A stretch of 64,000 nucleotides of DNA, from positions 1 to 64,000 of the forward strand of contig CAYPFN010000003.1 of the NCBI GenBank assembly GCA_964410325.1, in the 5' to 3' direction. The DNA comes from CAAFZY01 sp964410325. Lineage in GTDB: Bacteria > Pseudomonadota > Alphaproteobacteria > RF32 > CAG-239. Made by a program: the position numbers and the translations under genes. The notes beneath the pieces are model-generated. The model did not search any database. It had not been told where the DNA came from and saw only the letters and a list, made by a program, of their open reading frames with translations. Below are positions 37,443 to 46,732 of this stretch, one piece after another (positions within the stretch are counted from its first letter, which is position 1; the number at the start of each line of letters is the position of its first letter).

Positions 37443-37799
37443 TTATTTAAGAGCCGCTTTGGCAGATTCCACCAGTTTAGCAAAAGCTTGGGGCTCTTTT
37501 AAGGCGATATCAGCGAGAACTTTACGGTCAAGCTCGACACCAGCTTTGACGAGCCCGCTGATAAATCGGGAATAAGTCATATCATGCAAACGGGTTGAGG
37601 CATTAATGCGTTGAATCCATAAAGCACGAAAACTTCTTTTCTTGGCTCTACGGTCGCGGTAAGCATATTGCAAACCTTTTTCAACTTTTTCAACAGCAAC
37701 TCTAAATACGTTTTTATTACGGCCTCTGTACCCTTTAGCCATACCCAGAATTTTCTTATGACGAGCGTGGGCGGTCATTCCTCTTTTAACACGTGACAT
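37443..37799 (-). CDS. rplT: Ribosomal protein L20
   Basis: 118 residues, standard length. MSRVKRGMTAHARHKKILGM and RNKNVFRVAVEKVEKGLQYA are typical L20. It binds 23S rRNA early in 50S assembly and in many bacteria represses its own operon. It follows rpmI by 13 nt. Confidence 0.97.
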   Translation of the reverse strand: MSRVKRGMTAHARHKKILGMAKGYRGRNKNVFRVAVEKVEKGLQYAYRDRRAKKRSFRALWIQRINASTRLHDMTYSRFISGLVKAGVELDRKVLADIALKEPQAFAKLVESAKAALK

Positions 37800-37812
37800 C
37801 TTTCAATCCTCC

Positions 37813-38010
37813 TTACAAATACGGTAAAAACTTTTTGACAATCTGAACATCGGATTCGTTCAACAGAACGGAGCCGCGAGCCTGTCTTTTCATCTTTTGG
37901 GATTTGCAGAAGAGGCAGTGTCTCTTATAGGCATAATTTCTTTTTAATTTGCCAGTTCCAGTAACGCCGAAGCGTTTTTTGGCGGCGCTTTTTGTTTTTA
38001 ATTTAGGCAT
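37813..38010 (-). CDS. rpmI: Ribosomal protein L35
   Basis: 65 residues from ATG 38010 (MPKLKTKSAAKKRF), preceded by AAAGGA. The long in-frame extension upstream is not conserved. C-terminal VKKFLPYL is as in other L35. infC, usually upstream, is absent here; instead a leader of about 100 bases with potential hairpins (GGCGGTT..., GGGCTAACTGGCATGCC) precedes the gene, and TTGATG then TAAAAT at a 16-base spacing could be the promoter. Confidence 0.96.
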   Translation of the reverse strand: MPKLKTKSAAKKRFGVTGTGKLKRNYAYKRHCLFCKSQKMKRQARGSVLLNESDVQIVKKFLPYL

Positions 38011-38210
38011 TTTAAAATCCTTTCTTTTATTTTTGGGATTAATCTTAAAGCAGTCAGGCATGCCAGTTAGCCCGAACCGCCTACTTACGTGGACGGTTAT
38101 ACACTTCTCTATTTTAAATTGCAAGCAAAAAACATCAAAAAAATAAATATTTTCTTGTTTTTTCCCAGTTTTATGATAGTTTGCAGACAAACTTTAATTA
38201 TTTATCAATT

Positions 38211-38516
38211 ATGAGCACGATTGAATTTATACTGGCGGCGGTTATTATTACCATAGCCGTTGTTGGTGCCTATCTGCACTACAAAGAAGATTCAACGGTT
38301 TTGCGGTTTCCTTCTGGCGGTTTGGTTCCTCCTGACGAAACGCTTCTTCATCTCACCCATGCCGAGCTGGATTACATGCAAACCCGCGACATTTACTGGT
38401 TGTTGGAATATGCCAGGCAAAAAATCCTTTCTGTTTCCGATGAAAACGAGCGCCTTTCCTGGGAAAGCCTGTACGATCGGATAGAAGATGTCTGCTACAA
38501 CCAAATCAGCAATTAA
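38211..38516 (+). CDS. Small membrane-anchored protein of unknown function
   Basis: 101 residues from ATG 38211; there is no strong SD, and an in-frame TTG at 38181 is less likely. One N-terminal helix (IEFILAAVIITIAVVGAYLHY) is followed by a soluble helical domain with paired acidic residues (RIEDVCYNQISN at the end). The family is not recognised. It is divergent from rpmI and ends at a bidirectional hairpin. Confidence 0.6.
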   Translation: MSTIEFILAAVIITIAVVGAYLHYKEDSTVLRFPSGGLVPPDETLLHLTHAELDYMQTRDIYWLLEYARQKILSVSDENERLSWESLYDRIEDVCYNQISN

Positions 38517-38541
38517 AAAACTTCCTAAACGGAAGTTTTTT
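38515..38541. terminator. Bidirectional terminator
   Basis: Stem AAAAAACTTCC/GGAAGTTTTTT with a 5-base loop, between convergent genes ending at 38516 and 38561. Confidence 0.85.
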
Positions 38542-38560
38542 TATCTTAGAAGATTTCGCC

Positions 38561-38908
38561 TCAGTCCGCGATTTCAACTTTAAGGATTTTTGCCATATTC
38601 TGGCGATATTCTTCCGCCCAAGCGATCATCGAGTCAATCACTGGCTTCAATTCATAACCGAGCTGGGTCAAAGTATAGTCCACCCGTGGCGGAATTTGGG
38701 CGTAAACCTTGCGCACCAAAATACCTTTTTCTTCCAGCGCGCGCAGATTAGAAGTCAAAACTTTTTGCGTAATATCGCCTAATTCTTTTTTGAGTTCGCC
38801 AAAACGCTTAGTGCCATCCATCAAGTTCTGAATAATCAAGACCTTCCAGCGGTCACCAATCATTTTAAGCGTCATCTCAGCCAGAGAATCCTGTAAGCGC
38901 TTAACCAT
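38561..38908 (-). CDS. HxlR-family winged-helix transcriptional regulator
   Basis: 115 residues. LKMIGDRWKVLIIQNLMDG, FGELKKELGDITQKVLTSNL and VDYTLTQLGYELKPVIDSM match HxlR. These dimeric regulators respond to redox or aldehyde stress, but this one lacks the N-terminal Cys used by redox-sensing members. A flavin or quinone enzyme is often a target; none is adjacent here. Its start overlaps no other gene. Confidence 0.88.
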   Translation of the reverse strand: MVKRLQDSLAEMTLKMIGDRWKVLIIQNLMDGTKRFGELKKELGDITQKVLTSNLRALEEKGILVRKVYAQIPPRVDYTLTQLGYELKPVIDSMIAWAEEYRQNMAKILKVEIAD

Positions 38909-39231
38909 TTCTTTTCCTTAACAAAATACATCAAAAACTGGCGCCGTTTTCCTCTTCAGCAACCTTTGCGCCACCCAAACACCCTCTTCTTTACACCAAA
39001 AGCAAAAATTTATCAAGTAAAATATATAAATTTTCCGGCAGGGCAACCAGCAGCGGCAAAAACCGGCGACGCCCCCGTTTTTTTAATAAAAATTTTACCT
39101 GCCTGCGTTATAAACGGACTATGTTACAAAAATATGAATATTTGCTCTTAAAAAGTATCAAAGCTGGAATTTAAAACAACTTTATGTTATTGTTTATAAT
39201 AGGAGTAAATATGCGTTAATAGGTTTATGAA
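38909..39231. other. Intergenic region upstream of the prepilin-like pair
   Basis: About 320 bases. It ends with TTTATAATAGGAGTAAATATG, where an SD (AGGAG) serves an ATG at 39211 whose frame reads Met-Arg-TAA-TAG and is in phase with the 39232 gene. No other gene or RNA was recognised. Confidence 0.5.
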
Positions 39232-40044
39232 ATGTATTTATGGGTCATTTTAGCAACGTTTATCGTCGCTTTATATTCGTACAATCTGCCAGTGCGGTCA
39301 GATTTAGACCGGCTTTATGCAGAAACCAAAGCCAGCGTCGTCATTACCAAGTTTCGGGCGCTGCATAACGGCGTGAAAGATTATTTTAACTCGCAGGCAC
39401 CATCCAAAACTGGACAAACTTACGTAACATACTACCCAGGTGACGGCGTAAACATCTCTGCCGAGAGCACAGGAACCCAGGACGGAACCATTATCCAGGC
39501 TCAGGAATTAAGCGCAGATGACATCCGCAAATATTTGCCAGTGGGTTATGCCAGCTCAAGTAGCAGCATAGAAGATATGGCCACCATCAACGGTGGCGGT
39601 GAAATTGTAAGCAAAGTGTTTTGCTTTGAAAATGGCGACACCACGCAACAATGCGTTTCTACGGAAAACAGTCACAGTTGTTGCTCCAATTCTTGCTCTG
39701 AAGATACTTGTACCGGTATTTACGTTGTTTCGTTCTCCCAGATGCCCTCGCGTTGGATCAACAAAATCACGCTTAACCCGAATGCCGATATGAAAACAGC
39801 GATTGCCAAAGTCCGCGGTTACGGCGAAACATTCGGCTACACAGACACAATTGAAAATAAATTGGTTTTAAGCGGCGGACGCATGGTTCAAAATTACGAC
39901 GAAGCCGGCAATGCTATTGGCGACAAAGAGTTTGAATATTTTGAAATCTGGCAGGCGATACAAAATGATACGGACTTTCAAAGGCTGAACTGTAATGAAG
40001 AAAACATACACTGTCTGTTTGCCATTCAACAGATATATGGTTAG
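39232..40044 (+). CDS. Prepilin-like secreted/anchored protein
   Basis: 270 residues. The N-terminal helix MYLWVILATFIVALYS is followed by a polar helix (RSDLDRLYAETKASVVITKF) and a Ser/Gly-rich, Cys-containing domain (five Cys in HSCCSNSCSEDTC and around it). The helix plus N-domain pattern resembles type IV pseudopilins, but no prepilin cleavage Gly precedes it; the codon before the ATG is GAA (Glu), as if the coding frame once began further up. It ends 10 nt before the giant partner gene. A polytopic partner or prepilin peptidase is not in the window. The function is unknown. Confidence 0.6.
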   Translation: MYLWVILATFIVALYSYNLPVRSDLDRLYAETKASVVITKFRALHNGVKDYFNSQAPSKTGQTYVTYYPGDGVNISAESTGTQDGTIIQAQELSADDIRKYLPVGYASSSSSIEDMATINGGGEIVSKVFCFENGDTTQQCVSTENSHSCCSNSCSEDTCTGIYVVSFSQMPSRWINKITLNPNADMKTAIAKVRGYGETFGYTDTIENKLVLSGGRMVQNYDEAGNAIGDKEFEYFEIWQAIQNDTDFQRLNCNEENIHCLFAIQQIYG

Positions 40045-40054
40045 GAGAAAAGTC

Positions 40055-43000
40055 ATGGAAACGGAACCTAAAACTTTATTAAGAAAAATAAGCCAGGCCG
40101 GTAGCATGATGGTTGAGGCCATGGCGATGCTGGCTTTGATTGCATTGGTAACTCCGACGCTATACAAAAAATCTGCAGAACGTACATCCGAGTTGCAGGA
40201 TATCAACACCGCAACCCATCTGCGCACCATCATGAAAGCCGTGGACAGTTATGTCACGGCCAACTATCAAAGTTTGTTGGAAGACCAGTTGCCAAGCGAA
40301 GACTCTATATACGAAATCGACTTATCCTCCTCATCCAGCCAAATTTCCCAGGGAATTCACGACTATTTTCCCTATGGTTACCAATTTGATGAAATCAAAA
40401 ATTTCGACGCGCCAAAAGTTGTGTTAAAACGTCAAGGAGCGTCGATCACCTCATTTGTGGAGTTGCCTAAAAAACTTGACATCGGCAACATGCGTACCGC
40501 ACGGATTGCTTCCATGGTCGGCAGCAACGGCGGTTATGTTGACACCAACGGCTCGGCCCTGGGCGTCGGCGGCGTATGGAGCTTAACCCAAAGCGAACTA
40601 AACGAGCTCGGTCTGGATACCACAAAAGGGTCAATTGTCGTGGCCTCTTCTGATGCTATCAATTCAGCAAGTTCTGGAGCTTTGGAGAATGAAAAATATT
40701 TGCAAAGAACCGCAGTCGAATCAGACGACCAGTTATGGCGCAACACTATGGTAACCGACCTTTACATGGGCGGCGTTCAGGATGCGATGAACATGTATAA
40801 AATTTTGGGTGTTGATCAGTTAATCATCGGCAGTACTGACTGGGCAACCCATGAACAGGATCTGGTTTTGTCCGAAGATAGCGACAATGGCGGTTCCGCC
40901 TGGCTGGCCGGGACTTTTTCCGCCTTAAACGATAGTTTCACAATCAGCGGAGATGAGACAAACCCCGAACTGCTTTTCGGCTCGGAAAGCGCTGATTTTT
41001 TGTTCATGAATTCTGAAAAAGCGGAGATTTATTCCTCTGATAGTGATGTCGGCTTGGAGCTGGATAAAAACTTAAAAGAAATCCAAACAGACTATGCCGC
41101 CGAAATTCGCAACACTTTAGACGTTACCGGCGACACGACCGTTGCCACCGGCGACACAACCACAACCTTCAAGGCGGGCCCGGACGGTTCTTACATAACG
41201 GCCTCTGCCAATAATGTCGCTTTATTGAACAGTAACCTTGAAGTTTCCAGCGACGAAAGCGAAACAAAAACCAACATCCGCACGGCGCAGACCAACATCA
41301 CCGGAAAAACGCGCATCGGCGCAGAAGCAGACAGCGAACGCTCGGCTGAAATCGTCACGGATCCGGAATTAAACGTTCAGGGTAGCGCCTATGTTCGCGA
41401 TAATCTGGAAGTCGGCGACACGCTCTATGCCGAAAAATTCAACACCAAAGAACTCCACGCCGGTGGCGACAGCTTTTCTGACAACAATAACGACCGTTGG
41501 CTACATGCTACGAACACTGGAGTTATAGTATCCAATCCGGAAAATAACTCAGGAGACCTAATTACCCCAACTCTAAACATAGCCGCTTTAACAACAGAAT
41601 TGTATGGTCCGCAAGGCAAAAGTGAAGAAAGCAGCTCAGTCTTATTAGGTTATTATGACGCCCAATTGCGTGGCCCGGATACTGTTGAATTATATACTGT
41701 AAATGCAAACGGCGAAGTAAACATCCAAGGCGACGCTTTAGTTTTGACCGGCAAACAGAGTGACAATGTTAATAATATCATTGACATTACTGCCTATGAA
41801 ACAACTGTTCATGATGGTATCTTTCAGGTTGCTAAAAACGTAGTAAACGACGATGATGAAAGTACTTATACAAGCAACTCATTTTATGTTAATCCTAACT
41901 CCAGCGAAGTTATTGCAAACGCTGAAGAAACAACAGTCCGTATTGAAAGTGAAGATGGGTTATTCCAAGTTCTTCAAAATGATGATACAGGATTATTAAA
42001 AGTTAGTCCGACGTTAGACGAAACGACGGCGACAGCTACCATAAGTGAGAAATGGTTCAGGCTAGCAGACATGTCTTCATCTGTCGATCCAGATATCGAT
42101 ACCAATAAAGTTTTAGAAGTATATTTAGATTATAATGATGCGGGAACAGAATTTACCAATCAAGGCAGTGTCTATATCCGTCGCGGTGCCATCGAACTCG
42201 AAGAACCAAGTGGTTCCAATTACGATGCTGATCAAGGCTACGGTTACATTGAAGCGGGACGCTTCGTATCTAATGCCATAGATCTTGATGAAACTCTTGC
42301 CACACCTGTATTTTCCGACGATTATAGTAGTAGTTCCTACAACACTGGCACGCTTTATGACCGCTATATGGTTAATCCTGCCTATACGTCCGTTATGCAT
42401 GATATTAAACTTACCACCCGTGGCGGTGCGCGGTTAAGCGATATTCTGCCAGACTTTATCAACAAAGGTATTTATGTAGTCAATAATAGTTACAAAGACA
42501 CTGGAATTCAATTCAATAATATCACAGCTAGTGTAACTGAAGGCAATTCAATTTCTTTATCTGGCAACACCTATGACGATAATGCCTCAGGTACATTAAG
42601 CGGTACGGATCAGTGGGGATCACCGTTTATGGGCGTGGTTCCAGCGCCACAGTGCCCGCCAGGATACGCCCGCGTGATTACCATCACCCCGGCTGGTTTC
42701 CAGATGGCTCAGGCTGGACAAATGGTCAGAGAACTACATGTTAACGGCGATGCTTTTGATTTAGACTATCGATTCGTCGTCGACGAACACTCCTATTTGA
42801 ACAAAATAGGAGAGATTGATAGTGGTACTATAAGTGCAAGCCAAACCTTAACCGGCGCGCAATACACTACAACTACCTTTACGGATCAGGCCGCCACGGA
42901 ACATCCTATTTATTATCTCGGCCACGCCAGTGAACCGACTATTACAATCAACAGCCAACCCTACTCGCCACAACCGCTTTATTTCCAACAAAGTACCTGG

Positions 43001-43444
43001 CTGCGCAGTAAAGTCCAGCCTCAGGCAAACGGATCAGCAGGTCCCTGTAATCAGAGCGGCAGCAGCAATACTCAGTGCGGTACTAATTTTATAGGATGGT
43101 CGGCAATTATGGGCTTTATTTATCCTTACTCTTATTATGGGGATATAATAGATAAGCTTGGCTCCGGCATAGAAGATACCAGTGATGACGTGTATTGGAA
43201 TGTCTTTCCGGTACGTCGCAGCACGCTAGAAGCTTATGCTACGGTGTACTGCTACTTTGACCGCACCAATTTGTATAATTCCGGGAATGATCCAACCTAT
43301 GTCGATCAATACGATCAGTTAAACAGTTTCCGAACCGGCTACGGGAAAAGCGGCTACAACTCATCAAACAGTAGCAGTAGTACTAATGATGACTACATTC
43401 AACGTCTGAATGATCCGACATTAAAATATACCGATCCATGGTAA
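40055..43444 (+). CDS. Giant type IV prepilin-like protein (1,129 aa)
   Basis: 1,129 residues from ATG 40055 (GGAG upstream). A short charged leader ends with Gly, and the next residues are SMMVEAMAMLALIALVTP: Gly at -1, Glu at +5 and about 20 hydrophobic residues, i.e. the prepilin-peptidase signature. Residues about 35-70 form the usual helix (ELQDINTATHLRTIMKAVDS). The rest is a Gly/Ser/Asp/Thr-rich, beta-rich region with repeated strand-turn elements, like tail-fibre or adhesin shafts. Close to the C-terminus (about 860-1129) is a Cys-containing domain with PQCPPGYARVITITPAG. The overall plan resembles PilV-type tip adhesins of conjugative pili. A terminator follows. Confidence 0.7.
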   Translation: METEPKTLLRKISQAGSMMVEAMAMLALIALVTPTLYKKSAERTSELQDINTATHLRTIMKAVDSYVTANYQSLLEDQLPSEDSIYEIDLSSSSSQISQGIHDYFPYGYQFDEIKNFDAPKVVLKRQGASITSFVELPKKLDIGNMRTARIASMVGSNGGYVDTNGSALGVGGVWSLTQSELNELGLDTTKGSIVVASSDAINSASSGALENEKYLQRTAVESDDQLWRNTMVTDLYMGGVQDAMNMYKILGVDQLIIGSTDWATHEQDLVLSEDSDNGGSAWLAGTFSALNDSFTISGDETNPELLFGSESADFLFMNSEKAEIYSSDSDVGLELDKNLKEIQTDYAAEIRNTLDVTGDTTVATGDTTTTFKAGPDGSYITASANNVALLNSNLEVSSDESETKTNIRTAQTNITGKTRIGAEADSERSAEIVTDPELNVQGSAYVRDNLEVGDTLYAEKFNTKELHAGGDSFSDNNNDRWLHATNTGVIVSNPENNSGDLITPTLNIAALTTELYGPQGKSEESSSVLLGYYDAQLRGPDTVELYTVNANGEVNIQGDALVLTGKQSDNVNNIIDITAYETTVHDGIFQVAKNVVNDDDESTYTSNSFYVNPNSSEVIANAEETTVRIESEDGLFQVLQNDDTGLLKVSPTLDETTATATISEKWFRLADMSSSVDPDIDTNKVLEVYLDYNDAGTEFTNQGSVYIRRGAIELEEPSGSNYDADQGYGYIEAGRFVSNAIDLDETLATPVFSDDYSSSSYNTGTLYDRYMVNPAYTSVMHDIKLTTRGGARLSDILPDFINKGIYVVNNSYKDTGIQFNNITASVTEGNSISLSGNTYDDNASGTLSGTDQWGSPFMGVVPAPQCPPGYARVITITPAGFQMAQAGQMVRELHVNGDAFDLDYRFVVDEHSYLNKIGEIDSGTISASQTLTGAQYTTTTFTDQAATEHPIYYLGHASEPTITINSQPYSPQPLYFQQSTWLRSKVQPQANGSAGPCNQSGSSNTQCGTNFIGWSAIMGFIYPYSYYGDIIDKLGSGIEDTSDDVYWNVFPVRRSTLEAYATVYCYFDRTNLYNSGNDPTYVDQYDQLNSFRTGYGKSGYNSSNSSSSTNDDYIQRLNDPTLKYTDPW

Positions 43445-43453
43445 TCTGCCAAG

Positions 43454-43488
43454 AAAAAATCCCCGACCGGCACGTCGGGGATTTTTTA
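43454..43488. terminator. Bidirectional terminator
   Basis: 14-bp stem AAAAAATCCCCGAC/GTCGGGGATTTTTT between the convergent prepilin-like gene and ZIP transporter gene. Confidence 0.9.
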
Positions 43489-43519
43489 TAAAAACCAGCA
43501 GTTTAGCACTCGCATCTGC

Positions 43520-44308
43520 TTATTCCAGAACCATAAACAAATATGTCATAACAATAAACCCACCGAACACAGCAAAGGCAGACTTTGCCGTCTGTTTATA
43601 ACCATAAGTTTCCGGTAAAATCTCATTAATAACCACAAACAGCAGTGTGCCACCAGCCAACGCCATGGCGTAAGGAATAATCCCCGAGCCAAATCCGATA
43701 AAAGATAAGCCAGCCAACGCGCCCAGCGGCTGCAACATGCCGATTACCAGCGAAACCAACCCAGCCTTTAAGCGCGATACGCCAGCGCCGATTAAAGAAA
43801 TGGCCGTGGTCAGCCCTTCTGGAACGTTGTGCAGTGCAATACCTAAAACCAAACTCTCGGGATTAATTAGCTCTCCTGCGCTATACGCCACACCAACCGC
43901 CAACCCTTCCGGAAGTTTGTGCAACGAAATCGCAATAATGAACAGCCACGCCTTACGCAGGCTAAAATGCGGCCCATGATGCCCCATATGGTTATGTTCG
44001 TGCGGCAGAAATTCATTCAAAATCCATATCAGCGAAACCCCGAAAAACACCGCGAGACAATATTTGAACGCCACCATTTCCGACTTGACGTCCAAAGCCG
44101 AAATTTCATGCATTGCCGGCACCAAAAGCGCAAAAAACGACGCTGCCAGCATCACGCCCGCCGCAATGTTAAGCAACAAATTAATATTGCTTTTGCTGTA
44201 ACGCTTTTTGACAAACACCAGAAAACCGCCGATGCCGGTAAACATGCCGGCCACCACCGCCGCCAGAAAACCGTTAGCAAACGCCGGATTAAACAACAGG
44301 CTGCTCAT
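43520..44308 (-). CDS. ZIP-family metal transporter
   Basis: 262 residues, eight predicted helices. The metal-pathway motifs are in helix 4 (ISLHKLPEGLAVGVAYS) and helix 5 (GIALHNVPEGLTTAISL). A His-rich cytoplasmic loop, LPHEHNHMGHHGPHF, precedes helix 4 and suggests Zn or a related divalent ion. The ATG is preceded by AAGGAGG. It overlaps the end of the nucleoside-hydrolase-like gene by 20 nt, so the two are translationally coupled. Confidence 0.9.
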   Translation of the reverse strand: MSSLLFNPAFANGFLAAVVAGMFTGIGGFLVFVKKRYSKSNINLLLNIAAGVMLAASFFALLVPAMHEISALDVKSEMVAFKYCLAVFFGVSLIWILNEFLPHEHNHMGHHGPHFSLRKAWLFIIAISLHKLPEGLAVGVAYSAGELINPESLVLGIALHNVPEGLTTAISLIGAGVSRLKAGLVSLVIGMLQPLGALAGLSFIGFGSGIIPYAMALAGGTLLFVVINEILPETYGYKQTAKSAFAVFGGFIVMTYLFMVLE

Positions 44309-45269
44309 CGCTTTCCTCCTTTTTCGGACATGTTAGCTGCGCTAGAGAAATTTTCTTAGGCACCAGTTTTTCTCTAAAAATTTCACAGAACTTTTTCCGT
44401 AGAGCCACACCGTCAGCGGCTTTAGCAAAAGAAACCTTAACGCTTTCTCCCTCTTCCTGTTCAAACGCACCACCTGAACGCTTAAATTCGCCGTCCACCA
44501 ACGCCAAAGCTGCAAGCATATTACCCACTACAGACGCTGTATCACCGCCTTTATCCGCCACCAGCTGGCGGATGACCGGATTTTTGCTTTCCGCCGCGGC
44601 ATCTAAAAATTCATACCCTGTTTCCAGATATTTAACGCTTGACGGTGGCACCACCACCAAGCGCACTTCTTTTTCCTGCGCAAAATCAAATAAAACTTTG
44701 GCCGCCGGATAACCGATTTTAAAATTAAAACTCTCCGGATTCGGCTGATAAAAGCCCCGTTCGTCTTTTTGTGGCAAAACATCACCGACCACCACGATTT
44801 TTCTGACTTTTTTCTTAATTGCATTTGCTGCCGCCTTAATATATTTGGCAAAATCCGGAAACGGCGCATTAAACAAAATGTAAACATTTCGCTTTTTAAC
44901 CGATTTAATGTATTCCTGCACAAAAGTTGTGCCGCTACGTAAAATCGTCATACCACGCCGCGCAAAAACCGCCGATATCTCATTTTCTGGAAAGCGGTTT
45001 TCTTCTTCGTTTTCCACTTCATAATCACCACCCGGCACAACCCGTAAAAACGGTTGCCCCAGTTCGGCCATCGCCCCTTTGGCGTAAATCGCCCGCCGCC
45101 GACGTATTTCATATGTACCAAGCTCGGTAACAATCCCTTTAATGTTAATCAGCTTTTTATCCGCCAGATACGCCAACACCACAAAAAACGCCAAATCGCC
45201 CGGATGATGGTTAATATCCGTAAACACTAAAACCTCGGGCGCTTTGCGTTCTTTTTTCTTCTTCACCAT
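44289..45269 (-). CDS. Nucleoside-hydrolase-like protein with altered metal motif
   Basis: 326 residues. A nucleoside hydrolase-like fold is suggested by VLVFTDINHHPGDLAFFVVL at the N-terminus (where the family has DTDxxxDD), GIVTELGTYEIRRRRAIYA and RKIVVVGDVLPQK. The Asp ladder is incomplete, so catalysis on nucleosides is not assured; a related DUF1593-like hydrolase is an alternative. The C-terminus holds a basic/acidic stretch and the single Cys cluster KKFCEIF. It sits downstream of gatB (2-nt gap) and overlaps the ZIP gene. Confidence 0.55.
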   Translation of the reverse strand: MVKKKKERKAPEVLVFTDINHHPGDLAFFVVLAYLADKKLINIKGIVTELGTYEIRRRRAIYAKGAMAELGQPFLRVVPGGDYEVENEEENRFPENEISAVFARRGMTILRSGTTFVQEYIKSVKKRNVYILFNAPFPDFAKYIKAAANAIKKKVRKIVVVGDVLPQKDERGFYQPNPESFNFKIGYPAAKVLFDFAQEKEVRLVVVPPSSVKYLETGYEFLDAAAESKNPVIRQLVADKGGDTASVVGNMLAALALVDGEFKRSGGAFEQEEGESVKVSFAKAADGVALRKKFCEIFREKLVPKKISLAQLTCPKKEESDEQPVV

Positions 45270-45271
45270 GC

Positions 45272-46729
45272 TTAACCTAGCTTTTGTTGCAAAATCTGAT
45301 TAACCACGCCGGGATTGGCCGTGCCTTTGGTTTCTTTCATCACCTGACCGACAAACCAGCCCATCAAATTAACTTTGCCAGCCTTATAAGCCACAACATT
45401 ATCCGGATTTGCCGCCAAAATCTTATCAACAACCGCTTCAATTGCGCCACTGTCCGTTACCTGCTTCCAGCCTTTTTCTTCCACAATTTTTTCCGGATCT
45501 TCGCCAGTTTCCGCCATTAAGGCAAAAACATCCTTCGCTGTCTTGCCGTTAATCACGTTTGAACTAATTAAATCTACCAACTTACCAAGCATCTCTGGCG
45601 TAACCGGACTTTTTTCCAAAGGCAGCCGCCGGGCATTCAGCATTGCAAAAAAATCGCCCATTATCCAGTTTGCCACCTTTTTGGCATCATGCCCCGCGGC
45701 AGCTTTTTCAAAAAACGCCGCCGTTTCTTTACTCTCGCACAACACAGCCGCATCATAAACGGTCAGCCCCATCTCTTTAACAAAGCGCGTCTTTTTAGCA
45801 TCCGGAAGTTCTACCATTTCGTACCGAATATCCTCAATAAAAGCGTCATCTAACACCAGCGGTGGCAAATCAGGCTCCGGGAAATAACGATAATCATGCG
45901 AAAATTCTTTCAGGCGCAAAAACTTTGTGCCGCCGGTTGCCGGATCAAAATGGCGCGTCTGCTGCGACATTGTTTCGCCGGATTCATAAATCTCAATCTG
46001 CCTTTTGGCCTCAGCTTCAATGGCCTGCATTACAAACTTGACTGAATTAACATTTTTAACCTCCGCCCGCGGTCGCAGTTCATCACTGCCTTTCGGCCGG
46101 ACAGAAATGCTAGCATCGCAACGCATGGAACCTTCGTCCATATTGCCGTCGCAAGTGCCTAAATAGCGCACAATGGAGCGCAACTTTTTTAAAAACTCTC
46201 CCGCTTCTTCTGGCGAACGAAAATCCGGCTTAGTCACAATTTCCATCAACCCAACGCCGGCACGATTCAAGTCAATATAACTCTTCTTCGGGTTTAAATC
46301 ATGAATGGATTTTCCAGCATCCTGTTCAATATGGATCCGTTCAATGCCAATACGGCGGGTTGAGCCGTCTTTTAAATCTAGCCAGATTTCGCCCTCGCCC
46401 ACCAAAGGATATTCAAACTGCGTAATCTGATATCCCTGCGGCAAATCAGCATAAAAATAATTCTTACGAGAAAACATGGAATATTTATTGATTTTAGCAT
46501 TCAACCCCAAGCCCGTTTTTACGGCCTGACGCACGCATTCTTTATTTAATACCGGAAGCATGCCTGGCATTCCAGCATCAACAAATGAAACGTTTTTATT
46601 GGCATCATCGCCGAATTCCGTGGAAGCACTGCTGAAAATCTTTGATTTAGATACAATCTGGCAATGAATCTCCAGACCACAAATAATTTCCCATTTCCCT
46701 TTCGAGGTTTCTATTACAAATTCTGCCAT
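45272..46729 (-). CDS. gatB: Asp/Glu-tRNA amidotransferase subunit B
   Basis: 485 residues. GLEIHCQIVSKSKIFSSAST at the start, NRAGVGLMEIVTKPDFRS, and the helical tail domain (YqeY-like, about 330-485) are typical. The complex converts Glu-tRNA(Gln) to Gln-tRNA(Gln) and Asp-tRNA(Asn) to Asn-tRNA(Asn). It is in the usual gatC-gatA-gatB order, 3 nt after gatA. Confidence 0.97.
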   Translation of the reverse strand: MAEFVIETSKGKWEIICGLEIHCQIVSKSKIFSSASTEFGDDANKNVSFVDAGMPGMLPVLNKECVRQAVKTGLGLNAKINKYSMFSRKNYFYADLPQGYQITQFEYPLVGEGEIWLDLKDGSTRRIGIERIHIEQDAGKSIHDLNPKKSYIDLNRAGVGLMEIVTKPDFRSPEEAGEFLKKLRSIVRYLGTCDGNMDEGSMRCDASISVRPKGSDELRPRAEVKNVNSVKFVMQAIEAEAKRQIEIYESGETMSQQTRHFDPATGGTKFLRLKEFSHDYRYFPEPDLPPLVLDDAFIEDIRYEMVELPDAKKTRFVKEMGLTVYDAAVLCESKETAAFFEKAAAGHDAKKVANWIMGDFFAMLNARRLPLEKSPVTPEMLGKLVDLISSNVINGKTAKDVFALMAETGEDPEKIVEEKGWKQVTDSGAIEAVVDKILAANPDNVVAYKAGKVNLMGWFVGQVMKETKGTANPGVVNQILQQKLG

Positions 46730-46732
46730 CTC

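Noticed and set aside
40055..43444. PilV shufflon
   Set aside because: No invertible repeats, partial gene copies or recombinase were seen.
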